From the NCBI GenBank assembly GCA_022813625.1, contig JAKLMB010000001.1:1922001-1986000 (forward strand): a stretch of 64,000 bases of DNA, read 5' to 3'. The DNA comes from Aaosphaeria pasadenensis. Taxonomy: Eukaryota; Ascomycota; Dothideomycetes; Pleosporales. Both the position numbers and the translations under genes were made by a program. This document shows positions 33,269 through 44,949 of this stretch, one piece after another. Each line of letters starts with the position of its first letter. Within the stretch, counting starts at the first letter, position 1. The notes below the pieces were generated by a model. The model did no database searches and was not told the DNA's origin. It saw nothing but the letters and a program-made list of their open reading frames with translations.

Positions 33269-34840
33269 ATGGAAGGTAAGTTCCAGCTCAGCCCCCTTCT
33301 CAAAACCTCATCTCCAACTCTCAATCCGGGCTGCCTTCGATGCGCCATCAATTAATCTCAATGAGCTCCGCTAACATTGTCCTTCTCATCTACAGAGGAA
33401 GTCGCAGCCCTCGTCATCGACAATGGGTAAGATGCTCTCCCCCCCGATTTTGCACACCCGCATCGCCGCGGTGGGGTCATCCGCGATGGCCGCGACCACG
33501 TCCATAACCACGCGGGATATGCTCTATATCGCGGCAGATGCTGTGCAATGATTTCCTGGACTCGAGCTGACAGTTTCTAGTTCGGGTATGTGCAAGGCCG
33601 GTTTCGCCGGTGACGATGCGCCCCGAGCTGTTTTCCGTAAGTTTTCCCCCCCTCTCTCCCTCGTTCGCGCTGCTGCGTTGGCCAAACCCACCGCCTCCGC
33701 CGGTTGCTGCGATTGCGGGATTTCGAGAAATCGCCGTTCGAGAGGTCCATCTAACTTTTTGCTCCAGCTTCCATTGTCGGTCGTCCCCGTCATCATGGGT
33801 ATGCGCTCCTCTCTCTTTTCCCCAGGTTTCCTGGATCTCGTGGACTGACGGACAATACAGTATCATGATTGGTATGGGTCAGAAGGACTCCTATGTTGGT
33901 GACGAGGCACAGTCGAAGCGTGGTATCCTCACTCTCCGATACCCCATTGAGCACGGTGTTGTCACAAACTGGGACGACATGGAGAAGATCTGGCATCACA
34001 CCTTCTACAACGAGTTGCGTGTGGCCCCCGAGGAGCACCCCGTCTTGCTCACCGAGGCTCCCATCAACCCCAAGTCCAACCGTGAGAAGATGACCCAGAT
34101 CGTCTTCGAGACCTTCAACGCTCCCGCTTTCTACGTCTCCATCCAGGCCGTGCTTTCCCTGTACGCCTCCGGTCGTACCACCGGTATCGTCCTCGACTCC
34201 GGTGACGGTGTCACCCACGTTGTCCCCATCTACGAGGGTTTCGCTCTTCCCCACGCCATCTCCCGTGTCGACATGGCTGGTCGTGATTTGACCGACTACC
34301 TCATGAAGATCCTTGCCGAGCGCGGTTACACTTTCTCCACCACTGCCGAGCGTGAAATCGTCCGTGACATCAAGGAGAAGCTCTGCTACGTCGCTTTGGA
34401 CTTCGAGCAGGAGATCCAGACCGCCAGCCAGAGCTCCAGCTTGGAGAAGTCCTACGAGCTTCCTGACGGTCAGGTCATCACCATCGGCAACGAGCGTTTC
34501 CGTGCCCCCGAGGCCCTCTTCCAGCCCTCCGTCTTGGGTCTTGAGAGCGGTGGCATCCACGTCACCACCTTCAACTCCATCATGAAGTGCGATGTCGACG
34601 TCAGGAAGGATCTCTACGGCAACATCGTCATGGTAAGTAACCAGCAAACATCTTGAGTGTGCGCATTCGCCGAGCTAACACTTTCCCTAGTCTGGTGGTA
34701 CCACCATGTACCCCGGTATCTCCGACCGTATGCAGAAGGAAATCACCGCTCTTGCACCCTCCTCCATGAAGGTCAAGATCATTGCTCCTCCCGAGCGCAA
34801 GTACTCCGTCTGGATCGGTGGTTCCATTTTGGCCTCCCTC

Positions 34841-34872
<32 letters not shown>

Positions 34873-34921
34873 GGAGTACGACGAGAGCGGTCCTTCCATC
34901 GTCCACCGCAAGTGCTTCTAA
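33269..34921 (+). CDS. ACT1: Gamma-type actin
   Basis: Six exons (33269-33275, 33396-33426, 33581-33636, 33768-33798, 33861-34632, 34691-34921) join to exactly 376 codons, giving the invariant 375-residue actin. The first coding exon is 7 nt and two further exons are 31 nt each. [40 protein letters not shown] is rebuilt only after splicing, and [12 protein letters not shown] and [10 protein letters not shown] are the phosphate-binding and nucleotide loops. The protein ends in KCF as expected. It polymerises to microfilaments for polarised growth, endocytosis and cytokinesis. The coding part has a strong C-ending codon bias (GTC, ATC, TCC), consistent with high expression. All donors match GTNNG. 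Confidence 0.98.
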
Positions 34922-35800
34922 GGTACACAACGCCTCGCTGGTTCCGAGACGAGCGTTCGACTGACCTTTCTTTTCAGCGTATCTTTGCGAGTGACGACGG
35001 ACGGCGCCCTGACAAGCCTAGTAGCGGAGGCATCCTTTTGTTGGCGCTCTGTTATGCCCGGATTTTTCAAATGGTGATTGTTCACAAAATGGCGAAGCGT
35101 ACCAGAGCTTGGGTGGTTCAAATGAGGTGCTTGGACTCATTCGTCAATGTGTGTTAGGATCCTAAAGATTGTAGCCTAGAACCTGGACACTTTATCCTCT
35201 ACATTTGTTTGTTCTACCTGACTGCCGCATGCTTTGTTTTGCCTTGCCTTACGTGTACGTGACTGAGTCATTGAAGACCGTTCTCACCGGTCGTATAAGC
35301 TTGACCCCATGCACCATTCTTGAAGCGCCGTTACCCGTCTTACATCGAATTTGAGAGACGCATGCATAAGATTCTGCGGAGAGCTTCTACATGCGGTTAG
35401 ATGCGATATTTCGTGATAGCTGGGCGCTTCTCCCGGGAAGCTCAAACAGCTATTTAAGTGCCCATCCAGCCGCCCATACCGCGACCTCAAAAATCTCAAT
35501 GCCCTGACCACCTTTGCCCAAAGCCGTTGGATTAAGCTTTTTGACGAGCCCAAGTATTCGTTATATAGTCATATCTTATCCACGTATACTAATAAGCTTA
35601 TTTGTTTACCGTTCGCGCAAACACTCGTATTTCCGACGTGACACATTCATAGTTTGTTCACTTGTTGGTTCCGCTGAGTCACCGATTTCCATTGTCAGAT
35701 TGCCTTAAAGAACTCCAACATTCAACTCAACCTCATCTTGCACAATCTTTCTTTTCACGGGCAGAATTTCTGCTTCCGCACCAAACAAACATCCCAAACA
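34922..35800. other. Actin 3' region and MFS promoter, 0.88 kb
   Basis: Actin 3' untranslated sequence is followed by the promoter of the next plus-strand gene. Short open frames have no support. Confidence 0.5.
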
Positions 35801-37617
35801 ATGGCACCTTCAAGATCCCAAAGGGGATCCGTGTCAACCATCAAAACAAGTGCCGATGAAGAAACACCGCTCCTGACCCCCATCGCCCCTGTACCCACGT
35901 TCTCGGAGCCCATTGAAGCAGCACCAGACCTGAACACCAGCATACACGACGATGAAGACGAAAACGCGCCATTGCCCAAAGTCCAAATCTTCCTCCTCTG
36001 CTACACGCGTGTCGTGGAGCCCATTGCATTTTTCGGAATCTTCCCTTATATCAACAGCATGATCGAGAGGGTTGGAGGCGTCGCGACGGTGGATGTTGGG
36101 TTCTACTCGGGGCTCATTGAGAGTCTTTTCTCCGTCACGCAGATGTGCGTCATGATTGCTTGGGGAAAGGTATGTAATTGTTCAATATTTCGAATCTTGT
36201 CATGTTTTTTTCATCTGCGTTGCGGGTGCTGGACGGACGTATAACGCCATCTCACGTGCCCAGCCCGTCATTCTATACAACTATATACTGACTTCGAGAT
36301 TGCAGGCTGCGGATCGGTGGGGAAGAAAACCATGTCTCGTTTTATCTTTGGTCGGTATTTCGATTTCCATGGCGCTTTTTGGAATGAGCCAGACGATATG
36401 GCAGATGATTCTCTTCCGGTGCATCGCGGGAGTGTTTTCGGGGACTTTGGTGTAAGTTCGATTATCTCACGAGTAGTTATTACAGGAGAGTGATCACTGG
36501 GCTAATTGGATGGCAGGACGGTGCGAGCAATGATTACGGAGAATAGTACTAAGAAGACACAAGCAAGAGCATTCAGTTACTTTGCGTTCTCCGGTAACGT
36601 GGGCATCTTTCTAGGGCCTATGCTTGGTATGTATTTATACAATTTGATATACAGGAATATTTACTGACGGACATCTAGGTGCGGCTCTTGAAAGACCTGC
36701 TCTGAAATACCCCATATTCAGCAACATCAAATTCTTCCAAGAATATCCTTATGCTCTGCCTGGCTTTGCCACTTCCACTATTGGAGCCACCGCCGCTATC
36801 CTATCTGCTCTGTTCGTCAGAGAAGTAAGCTCCCAAACAATATCAACCCATTCATACATGCATCAGACCTAACATCCACCCTCAGACCCTCCACCTCCAC
36901 CACCGAAAAGGCCACACCCCCGAACCCACAATGTCAACCATGGAACTCCTCAAGCACCCAGGCATAGGCCGCGTCCTCTTCATCTACAACTTCATCCTGG
37001 CCCTCGCCTTCGCCTTCACAGCCGCCAACCCCGTCTTCCTGTACACGCCCATCCACCTCGGCGGCATCGGCTTCTCCCCCTCCTTCATCGGCGGCGCCAT
37101 CGCCGTCAACGGCGTATCCCAAGCCCTATGGCTGCTCTTCGCCTTCCCCCCGCTCCACCGCCGCACCGGCACAATCGGCATCCTCCGCCTCTGCGCCCTC
37201 ATGTGGCCCATCTTCTTCCTCATCAACCCGCTCGCCAACATCCTCCTCCGCCACAACCACACCCTCCTCTTCTGGACGCTCTCGCCGCCCGTCGTCGTCG
37301 TCGGCTCCGGCGTCGCGATGGCGTTCACCGCCATGCAGCTCGCGATCAACGACATCGCGCCGAGCCACCACACGCTGGGTACGCTGAACGCCGTCGCGCT
37401 GGCGATGTCGAGTGGGTTGCGGGCGGTGGTGCCGGCGCTGGGCGCGAGTCTGTACGCCGCGGGGGTTAAGGGGAGGGTGTTGCAGGGCCAGCTGTTTTGG
37501 GTGGTTATTACGGCGTTGGCGGTGGGGTTGTGGCCGGTTTTGAAGTGGTTGCCTGAGAAGGCTTGGGGGAGGGTTAGGGAGGAGGAGAGGGGGGAAGGGG
37601 AGGAGGAGGAGGCTTGA
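35801..37617 (+). CDS. MFS transporter, DHA1/ZIFL-like
   Basis: Five exons (35801-36169, 36306-36451, 36517-36626, 36679-36824, 36886-37617) join in phase to 500 residues. The N-terminal 60 residues are hydrophilic and include DEETPLLTP, an acidic di-leucine-like signal often seen in vacuolar proteins. ADRWGRKP is the MFS loop 2-3 signature and GNVGIFLGPMLG matches helix 5 of the drug-antiporter C motif. About 12 hydrophobic segments are present. The family resembles the plant zinc-induced facilitator-like branch and many fungal drug-type carriers. Substrate is unknown. The tail is very acidic (EEERGEGEEEEA). The fifth exon is much richer in G and C than the first four. Confidence 0.88.
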
Positions 37618-37793
37618 GGATGAAGGACGTACCGTTTGGTTTCGTCTACCTTGGAGAAGCATCATCGCATCGTTCGTCTTTTTCTTTCCAAGAGGTTCCG
37701 AACATCGTTTTCGTTTTCCGTTCTCGACTTCCTACGCCTTTCCTAAGGGCGGAGGGAAGGGTCGTCATTTGCAAGGAGTTCACCCTCAAGCGT

Positions 37794-37846
<53 letters not shown>
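37794..37846. repeat. Poly-G run, 53 nt
   Basis: An uninterrupted run of G directly before the gap. Such a run at a contig end is typical of a read artefact. Confidence 0.95.
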
Positions 37847-37856
37847 NNNNNNNNNN
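37847..37856. other. Assembly gap, 10 N
   Basis: Ten consecutive N. A fixed 10-N spacer is often used when contigs are joined without a known distance. Confidence 0.98.
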
Positions 37857-37954
37857 TTGTAAAATTTTTTTCGTTTTGCGTTCTCGTTTTGCTACGCGTT
37901 TCCAACCGGCGGTTGGAAGGGTCGTCTTTTGCAAGGAGTTCACCATCAAGCATA

Positions 37955-37975
37955 CCCCCCCCCCCCCCCCCCCCC
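37955..37975. repeat. Poly-C run, 21 nt
   Basis: An uninterrupted C homopolymer following the second copy of the direct repeat. Confidence 0.95.
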
Positions 37976-39174
37976 TTTTCTCCCTTTTTTTTCCCCGTTC
38001 AAACACCCAACCCACCCAAAAGTCGACATTGGTTTCCCGTTAACTTCAAAAGTTCGTCTCTTCCTTTTCTCGCTCTTCCTGTTCTGTCACTGTCACTGTC
38101 ACATAGACATCCTTCCGCCATTTCTACTTCGTTTCTTCATCCTTTATCCATACGCACGCACGTACATAGATAACCCCACGTACACAGCTATCCCCTCCCT
38201 TCCACCCTCGTTCAACGAATGGAAGGGCGGAGACGGGTTTTAGACCGTCATTATCGTCGGAGGAAAAGACGGGATACATAGGATACGTAGAGTCGTTGCG
38301 TGTAGATGTGGACTCTACGATTACATATCCGAGGGATCGATAGAATAAGAGTGTGCGTTTTCGTGTTGTCGTTTACATGTTTGGTACTGTGTTTGACCTT
38401 GTGGTGAGCTGTGGAGACGTGAGAGGGGGTGGAGGATGTGGAAAAGAGTTTGATGCCTCTTGTCTCGGTATACAAGGGTAGGCGGAGGGGGAAGTTGGTA
38501 GGCGGAGGGTTTGTGGGTTGTGGTGTCTGTGGTATTTCACACCGTGATGTTCTGGCGTATTTTTGCCTGGCTCATGTGTGTCCGGTTTATCGATTTCGAT
38601 CAAGTTCTTGGGTAAAGAGGGAGGATTGATTGGGGGGGGGAAGGAGATTAGGTGACTGGCGGGGAAGACTTCGTGGTTTTTGTTCTTATTTTTTTTTTGA
38701 GAATGAAAATGAAAATGAAAAATTATTTGTATAAATTACTAATGAGGTTGAGATAGATTTATGAGGTGGTAGTTTTTGGAATGTTGAGATGGTTTGTTTC
38801 ATTTTCAGCGACGTGAAATGTAGTTGGGTGAGTTATGTTGGATACCTCCCTTAGTATATACGGAGTGGGTAAGCTTTGAATGTGATGACAGACTTGTATT
38901 GAACAGAGTGATGGTTGTTGACGTTGGGTATGAAGTAGGAGAGGATTCGATACATTTTAGTAGGTAGGTACCCAGGTAGTTTTGGACTTCAATGTAGTAG
39001 TGTAAGAGAGGGATGATAGTTAAGACTGAACATGTTCATTTGATTTGAAGAGTTGAAGAACTAATTCAACTCTCCATAACTTTAAATCCTGTCTACTCGC
39101 TCTGTATAGCGAACATACTACCCCAAACACAGACGCTATCCAAAGCGGTCTGAAGAGTTCACTCAACCTATCTA

Positions 39175-40910
39175 CTACTCTTTCGATATCGTCGTCTCAG
39201 CCGCCACCTTCTCGCTCCTGAAAACCTGCACTTCCTTCTCCTCCTCAATACTCTTCCTCGCCTCCGCGTTCAAATTATTAATCACCCCCACACACTTATA
39301 CGACGCGAACTTTCTCGCGGGTAGCTTCGCCTCAAACATCTCGTCGATCTCCTCCAGCGTGCGGTTCTTGACCTCCGGAAGATAGAAGAACACCCACAGC
39401 GCGCCAATCACGCAGGACGGGAACCAAATGTATCCGTACCTCGGGCCCCAATTGAGCGCAGCCGGGTTGATAAAGTACGGCGCCGTAAACGTCGTAAGCC
39501 AAGCACCTGCAAAACCAACCGCGGCCGCGAGCCCGAAAGTGTAGGAGCGGAGGCGTTGGGTCGGGAGTTCGCCGCCAGCGAGCCAGGCGTAGGTGGCTAT
39601 CATGCCGTTGTAGCTGAACATGTAGAGGCATGACAATGCGACGATGACGGTGCCGGTGGTCTTGGTGCCGGGCTTCTTGTCGTAGACTACCGCGACGATG
39701 AGTTGTAAGATGCCGCAGATTATGAGGCCGGACATGAGGAGTACGCGGCGCCGGCCGAATTTGATGATGATGAGGGAGTTGGCGAGGATGGCGATTATGC
39801 CGATGGTGCTGAGGACGTTGGTCATGGCGAACGGGTCGGAGACCTTGGCCATCTTGAAGAAGTAGGCTTTGTATGCTAAGGAGGGGGTTAGTAGGAGTTG
39901 GGGGAGTGGTGGGGAAGTGTACGTACCGATGATGAACATGGCGCCTGAAGCGGCTTGCAGAGTCACGGCGCCTACGGCGAGCACGGTACGGCGGCGGTCG
40001 GTGGGGTTCTTGATCATGTCTAGTGGACCGATGCCCGAGCTGGTCTCCTTCTCTTTGTCAATGGCGGCTTGGATCTCTGCGGCTTCAGCTTCAAAATCGT
40101 ATCCGGTGGGACGGAGCCATTCGAGCGCATCTCTGCCTTCCGCGTATCGGCCTTGCAGGATGAGCCAGCGAGGGGACTCGGGTATAAACCACATGCCGAT
40201 GGCGATGAAGAACGGAACGACGTAGATGAGTCCGAGAGGAATCAGGTAGGAGGACTTGTCGGGCCTGTTTGCAGTAGCCCAGTCGACAATGGTACCGATC
40301 AACGTGCCCTGAATATATGTGTTAGCAATATCGGATGAAAGGAGGTGGACCCGTCACTTACCAAAGAAGTGAAGAATTGGAAGCCAGTCAGAAACAGGCC
40401 ACGATACTTTGCAGTGCTGCTCTCCTGGATGTAAAGCTGCGAGAAGGTCATGAAGTAGCCGTTTGCGAGACCGATAACAAGACGGCCGACGTAGAGTGCG
40501 CCAATGTGTGTCGTAGTCATCATGATGATATTGGCAACAGTACAGACGAGGCACGCAATCCAGAGACAAGCTTTACGTCCTAACTTGTTGGCTGCAACGC
40601 CTGCGAAGCCGGCAGAGATGAATGCTCCCAATGTCATGAGAGACGAGATCAACTGCTGTCGCTCTGTCTGGATGTTCCATCCTCCGGGACACTTGGACGT
40701 TGGGCATTGGTATCCGTAGATCTAGCTAGATCAGCATCGTGACTTTCAAAGTGAACAAATCTAACGCACCTTGAGGAAACCTGGCATGGCTTGCAGACCT
40801 CCAATCATGCCAAAGTCAATTCCATACTGGAAAGGGGACAGGATCATGACACCCGCGGCCAAAAACAGTCGCGAGTGGTCCTTCCATGATTCTTGCCTGA
40901 CTTCTGTCAT
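39175..40910 (-). CDS. MFS sugar transporter
   Basis: Four exons (40910-40770, 40721-40362, 40308-39927, 39875-39175) join in phase to 527 residues. The ATG at 40910 (MTEVRQESWK) is preferred over an upstream ATG because it directly precedes the first helix (ILSPFQYGIDFGMIGG). NKLGRKA is the loop 2-3 signature, GRLVIGLANGYF lies in helix 4, YRG precedes helix 5, and WFIPESPRWLILQGR is the PESPR motif of the sugar-porter family. FFYLPEVKNRTLEEIDEMF is the PETKGR-like end of helix 12 with Val in place of Thr. It should import hexoses or disaccharides with protons across the plasma membrane. The closest fungal types are maltose/alpha-glucoside and lactose-like carriers; I cannot choose among them. 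Confidence 0.92.
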
Positions 40911-42791
40911 GATGCTGCAGTGCACTTCTGTGTGAGCGTGAAGATACCGGCGGTAAACATTTGTTTCCGCGACCTCAGGACCCTTATAGCCCTGCAGATC
41001 AATGCCCAGGCTGGGTGAAAGGCAGATGTATTTACCCAAATGCCGAACGCCTCACATGGGCTCGCTACGCTGTGCAATGTGTACAACGAGCGGGGACCCC
41101 ACACATCACACTCCTTCAATTGGCCAAGGGCGGATGATACTTGGCACCTTATCCATATTCGATGTGGGGAGCCTTATTGAAAGTACATGAATCGTTATGG
41201 GCAAGAGCATCCAGATTGCAAAACCGTTTTGCATCAAATTGCATGCCGCATGGCCGGAGCAATAGCATTGGATTGTACTCCAACTGAGGCCCGATGCCCT
41301 GGGTTGAGGGATTTATAGATCGTCGTCCGCTGATTCTTCCGAAACCTTGAGGCTATAGTTACAACTGTTTCGACTTCTGTTGCGATCTTCTGTTGACCCT
41401 GTTGTTGACTACTCAACATCCAACCTACTCCAGCTCCACCCAAAATTTCCCCACCAGCGCACAGTAACAATTCACGTCCAAACCGCACGTGTAGTCTGGC
41501 CCTCACGACGGTGGCTTTTCGGCAGTTCGACTCAAAGCTGGGGAAATCATGGGGAAGCTGTCTTAGTGTTGGGGGAGGAGTCAACGGGGCGCGACTCGTA
41601 CGGAGCCCTTCCGGCTTAGCGGGGGCAGGAAAGCTTGTCTTGACTCTAGCCCAGCGTGCCAGCGCCGCAGGACGTCGGTATCATCTCATCGAGGCCCATG
41701 GAGTCGCCTCTAGCCGCGTTGCAGTCATCTTCTGGCGTCGCTAATGCATCAGACAGACGTTAGTCCAGCAATGGATGCGCAAGTACAGCTGTAAGGCCCG
41801 TCATCCTCGGGCGATGACATTGAGGAGAGGAGGAATCGATTGTTTTCGGTCTGTGCAGGTTGCCCTGCGAGCCTGGACGGCACGATTAATGGACCTGGTC
41901 ATTGTTCTGATCCCACGAAAGATGGTGGCCCTGTCATGTTCCCCTGGTTTCTAGGTTCCTCTATATCCTTCAGAGCGTTCTCCATGGATAGGACGAATCC
42001 AATGTCTCTCTCATTCGTGCGCGCATGATCAGCAACAAGGAAAGACTGATCTCACATGCAACGATATGTGTGCTTGTACTGAATGATCTTTTGGAAATGT
42101 TCAATCTTTAAGGCCGGACAGCGTACAGCAATGTCATAGACCCTTGTTCAATTGGACACTGTATTGTCGGAGACACAACAGGAGCAGATAAGAAATCGGC
42201 GGGCTCAGTTGGAGTTGTCTCAAATATCCTACTAACACCGAGACTAATCTGATTTTTAAAGATCAACTCCATAGAACTTCATATGTTTTCGACGAAATAG
42301 CATTTCAATATGCTATTCGGTTTCATCACCTCAAGACGTTCCAGTAGAACTGATGAGCATCCAGGAAACCGGTCATTGGTATCAAATGTACGACGACAGA
42401 ACTAGTCACAAACCAAATCTGTTCTCATTCATCTGTATATTGTTTGAATTCGTAGAACTTTGCTCTGGTATACTTTTCCGTAAGCTCCAATACTCCATCT
42501 CATGGTATGGTGACCTAGGTTGACTAGCCTCTTTCGGGTAGGTTAAGATGAGAGCTCAAGCTCTTGATGTGGGACAACTGGAGCTTTTATGCACACCACC
42601 AGTAACACGCCCATGGCAGTTTGATTGCAACCCGCACGCATAGGGAACTCTGTACCTATATACTACAGGTTTGTGTTGATTTACTGAATACCTGTAATTT
42701 GCTAATTTGTGCAAGCGCCCATCTCAAGTACCTCCCCACTGAGTAGATCATCCGAAGTCCCACTCCACCCACGACCGCAACATGAGATGAT
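40911..42791. other. Intergenic, 1.88 kb
   Basis: Divergent upstream space between the sugar transporter and MTQ1. Several short open frames exist on both strands, none with family resemblance or splice support. Space of this size suits a carbon-regulated transporter promoter, but I mark no sites. Confidence 0.5.
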
Positions 42792-43966
42792 ATGCCACGA
42801 TTGCCTTATAGCCTCCTTCGTAAAGCCCGCGCAGTAGATCATTTACTTCCACCTCTTGTCAAGCAATGTCGGGAAGTCCACGCTGCCCAGAACGAGCTCC
42901 GATGGCTCCGCGCGCATGCCGATACCCTGACGAGGCCTAATAGCAAGACCCACGATGGATTACTGAGGAAAATGGTGGAACAAAGATCCACGGGAATGCC
43001 GCTACAGTACATATTAGGAACAGAGTTCTTTGGTGACCTGGAAATCAAATGTCGGCCAGGAGTGCTGATACCGAGGTTTGGAATACACCATTCACACCAG
43101 CTGAACTCTGGAGCTGATGTATCGGAAGGCAAGAGACCGCAGCGTCTGTGACATACCTTGCGCAACTGTTGCATCGTGCGAAGAACCTCCCTTCTCAATT
43201 GCACGTAATGGACCTTTGTACTGGCACAGGCTGCATACCACTTCTATTCCAACATGAGCTTCATGCAGCTCGGAGGGATATACAAGTGCATTGTCTTGGA
43301 GTTGATATCTCACCAAAGGCTCTCGACCTGGCGAAGAGTAACTTGAGAAAATTACAGAAGACCGAGCCCTCAATTGTACCAAACTTGATAAAGTTCATGC
43401 GCGCAGATATCTTGAAAGATCCGGACAGCCATGCGCTTTCTGTTCTCCTTTCCTTGAAAGCGGCACTGGAATTGAACCGCAAACCTAAGCAGTGGGATAT
43501 TTTGATATCAAATCCTCCCTATATTTCGCCATCTGCATATTGGAAAACAACAACACGCTCTGTCCGTGGCTTCGAGCCAAAGCTCGCATTGGTCCCCCAG
43601 GTCGAGCTTGGAGGCACCGACACTGCGCAAGGAGACACATTCTACCCGCGCCTGCTTGCGACGGCAATAGAAATCGACGCAAAAGTCGTTCTATTTGAAG
43701 TGGCAGACCTGGACCAGGCTTTACGTATTGCCCATCTGGCACGCAAGACTAATGCGTTTGATGGTATCGAGATCTGGCGGGATCAGCCCGATCAAGATGA
43801 CCTGGAACAGGTACCTGAAGATCTATCAAAAGATGGCAGTTGCTTCCCTATCATTGGTGCTGGCAATGGACGCTCGGTACTGTTGTATCGTGGTGTAGGT
43901 GCATCTTGGCTTGGTATGTCTGCACCAATGCAGGGCACATTGGAGCAACAACAGGTCTCGCTTTAG
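42792..43966 (+). CDS. MTQ1: Mitochondrial release-factor glutamine methyltransferase
   Basis: Two exons (42792-43075 and 43129-43966) give 373 residues. The 53-nt intron has an unusual GTTTGG donor and a GAAG acceptor, but removing it restores GVLIPRQETAASVTYLAQ, the exact linker between the helical N-terminal domain and the methyltransferase domain of HemK/PrmC proteins. LHVMDLCTGTGCIPLLF is the S-adenosylmethionine-binding motif I, LGVDISPKALDLA is the acidic loop and ISNPPYISPS is the catalytic NPPY motif. The enzyme methylates the glutamine of the GGQ motif in the mitochondrial release factor. The C-terminal half is longer than in bacteria. Mitochondrial location follows the Mtq1 family and the basic, Leu/Arg-rich N-terminus. 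Confidence 0.92.
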
Positions 43967-44565
43967 AAAGGAACGTTTACAATCTTTTCTTCAATGGCCT
44001 GCGATTATTCAGTCGGATAATCCGGGGTATCATCAAAATAGCCCAGTCTTAAAGTCCTAGTACTACGAATACATCAGTGGCGCACGTCATGTGGAACCAT
44101 TACACTAGTGCTTCATTGGCCTATGTGTTACCTATGCGCGTCATATGCTCATTCTCTATGAACCTAAAGTATTTAACTAAAACGCACCTTTTGTCATGTC
44201 ATGCCTCCGATGAACGACGACTGGTGTATTTCGAATACGAGAAGTACAATCGCTAATGCGCGTATGTTCGTGACCCTCCGCCCTCATCCGCATCCGAGCG
44301 AGCGAGCGAGCCTATTCAGCATCTACCAATTATAGAAGCAACTCGTGTCGTCGTCTCACGACTTTCGTTTTTTCGTTCTTCTTTCGCGAGTTCTCATACA
44401 TCTCATATTGAGATCAAGCATTAATCGAGCGTACTGCCTGTTGTATGTACATTCATCAAGGTCTTGATATACGATTTCACGCTACTCTATATCATCACCA
44501 AAGACTACGAACAACCACGACCACGAGCACATATCAACTCTCCACTCCTCCGCAATCTCGCAAAA
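43967..44565. other. Intergenic, 0.6 kb
   Basis: A short GAGC tandem run lies near 44297-44311. No supported gene. Confidence 0.5.
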
Positions 44566-44949
44566 ATGCGCATCTGGTTTTTAATATCACTCTTCACCAT
44601 CTTCTTCCTCGCAAATACAACCCAAGCAATTTTCAATCTCAATTTCAATCTACAAAGAGTATGCCTCTTACTATCTCGAAAATCTATACTACCAAACCGC
44701 TCACACACCACCCAGCAACCACCACAAATCCACCTACCCTTCAAACCGACAATCCAATCCAATCCAAGCACCAAACCACTCACAACAGTCCCGACACCCG
44801 TCCCCCACGTCGCCGCGAAGATCGACGTCGTACCTCAAGAAGCTGGGGCGGGACCGGGGGCTGGCGGTAGCGATGGACCGGCCGCGATGATCGTATTCGC
44901 TATCGTGGGGTTCGTGGGGCTGGGGTTTGGATTTGGGATGGGGCTGTAG
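44566..44949 (+). CDS. Small secreted or GPI-anchored protein candidate
   Basis: A 127-residue frame from the ATG at 44566. Residues 1-21 (MRIWFLISLF, then a hydrophobic core ending NTTQA) look like a signal peptide. The middle is Pro/Thr/Ser/Gln-rich. The last 27 residues are GSDGP followed by an uninterrupted hydrophobic tail, the pattern of a GPI-attachment signal. Together these suggest a small cell-wall or membrane-anchored protein. No cysteine pattern or known domain is present. An alternative spliced form cannot be excluded because the Pro-rich middle contains GT and AG dinucleotides. I recognise no family. Confidence 0.5.
   Translation: MRIWFLISLFTIFFLANTTQAIFNLNFNLQRVCLLLSRKSILPNRSHTTQQPPQIHLPFKPTIQSNPSTKPLTTVPTPVPHVAAKIDVVPQEAGAGPGAGGSDGPAAMIVFAIVGFVGLGFGFGMGL

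Larger units (their letters stand above)
37711..37953. repeat. Imperfect direct repeat flanking an assembly gap
   Basis: Copy 1 (37711-37793) and copy 2 (37871-37953) align without gaps at an offset of 160, with 13 differences in 83 positions by my count. Copy 1 runs into poly-G and copy 2 runs into poly-C. Copy 2 contains CCAACCGGCGGTTGG, a perfect inverted repeat. Confidence 0.85.
37618..39174. other. Gene-poor region with assembly gap, 1.56 kb
   Basis: The region holds the 3' end of the MFS gene, the homopolymer and gap structure described separately, and then the 3' side of the sugar-transporter gene. No supported gene lies here. Confidence 0.6.

Noticed and set aside
37794..37975. Poly-G and poly-C runs as G-quadruplex or telomere-like elements
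   Set aside because: No fungal telomere unit is present, and the 10-N gap with a near-copy on the other side points to assembly error first.
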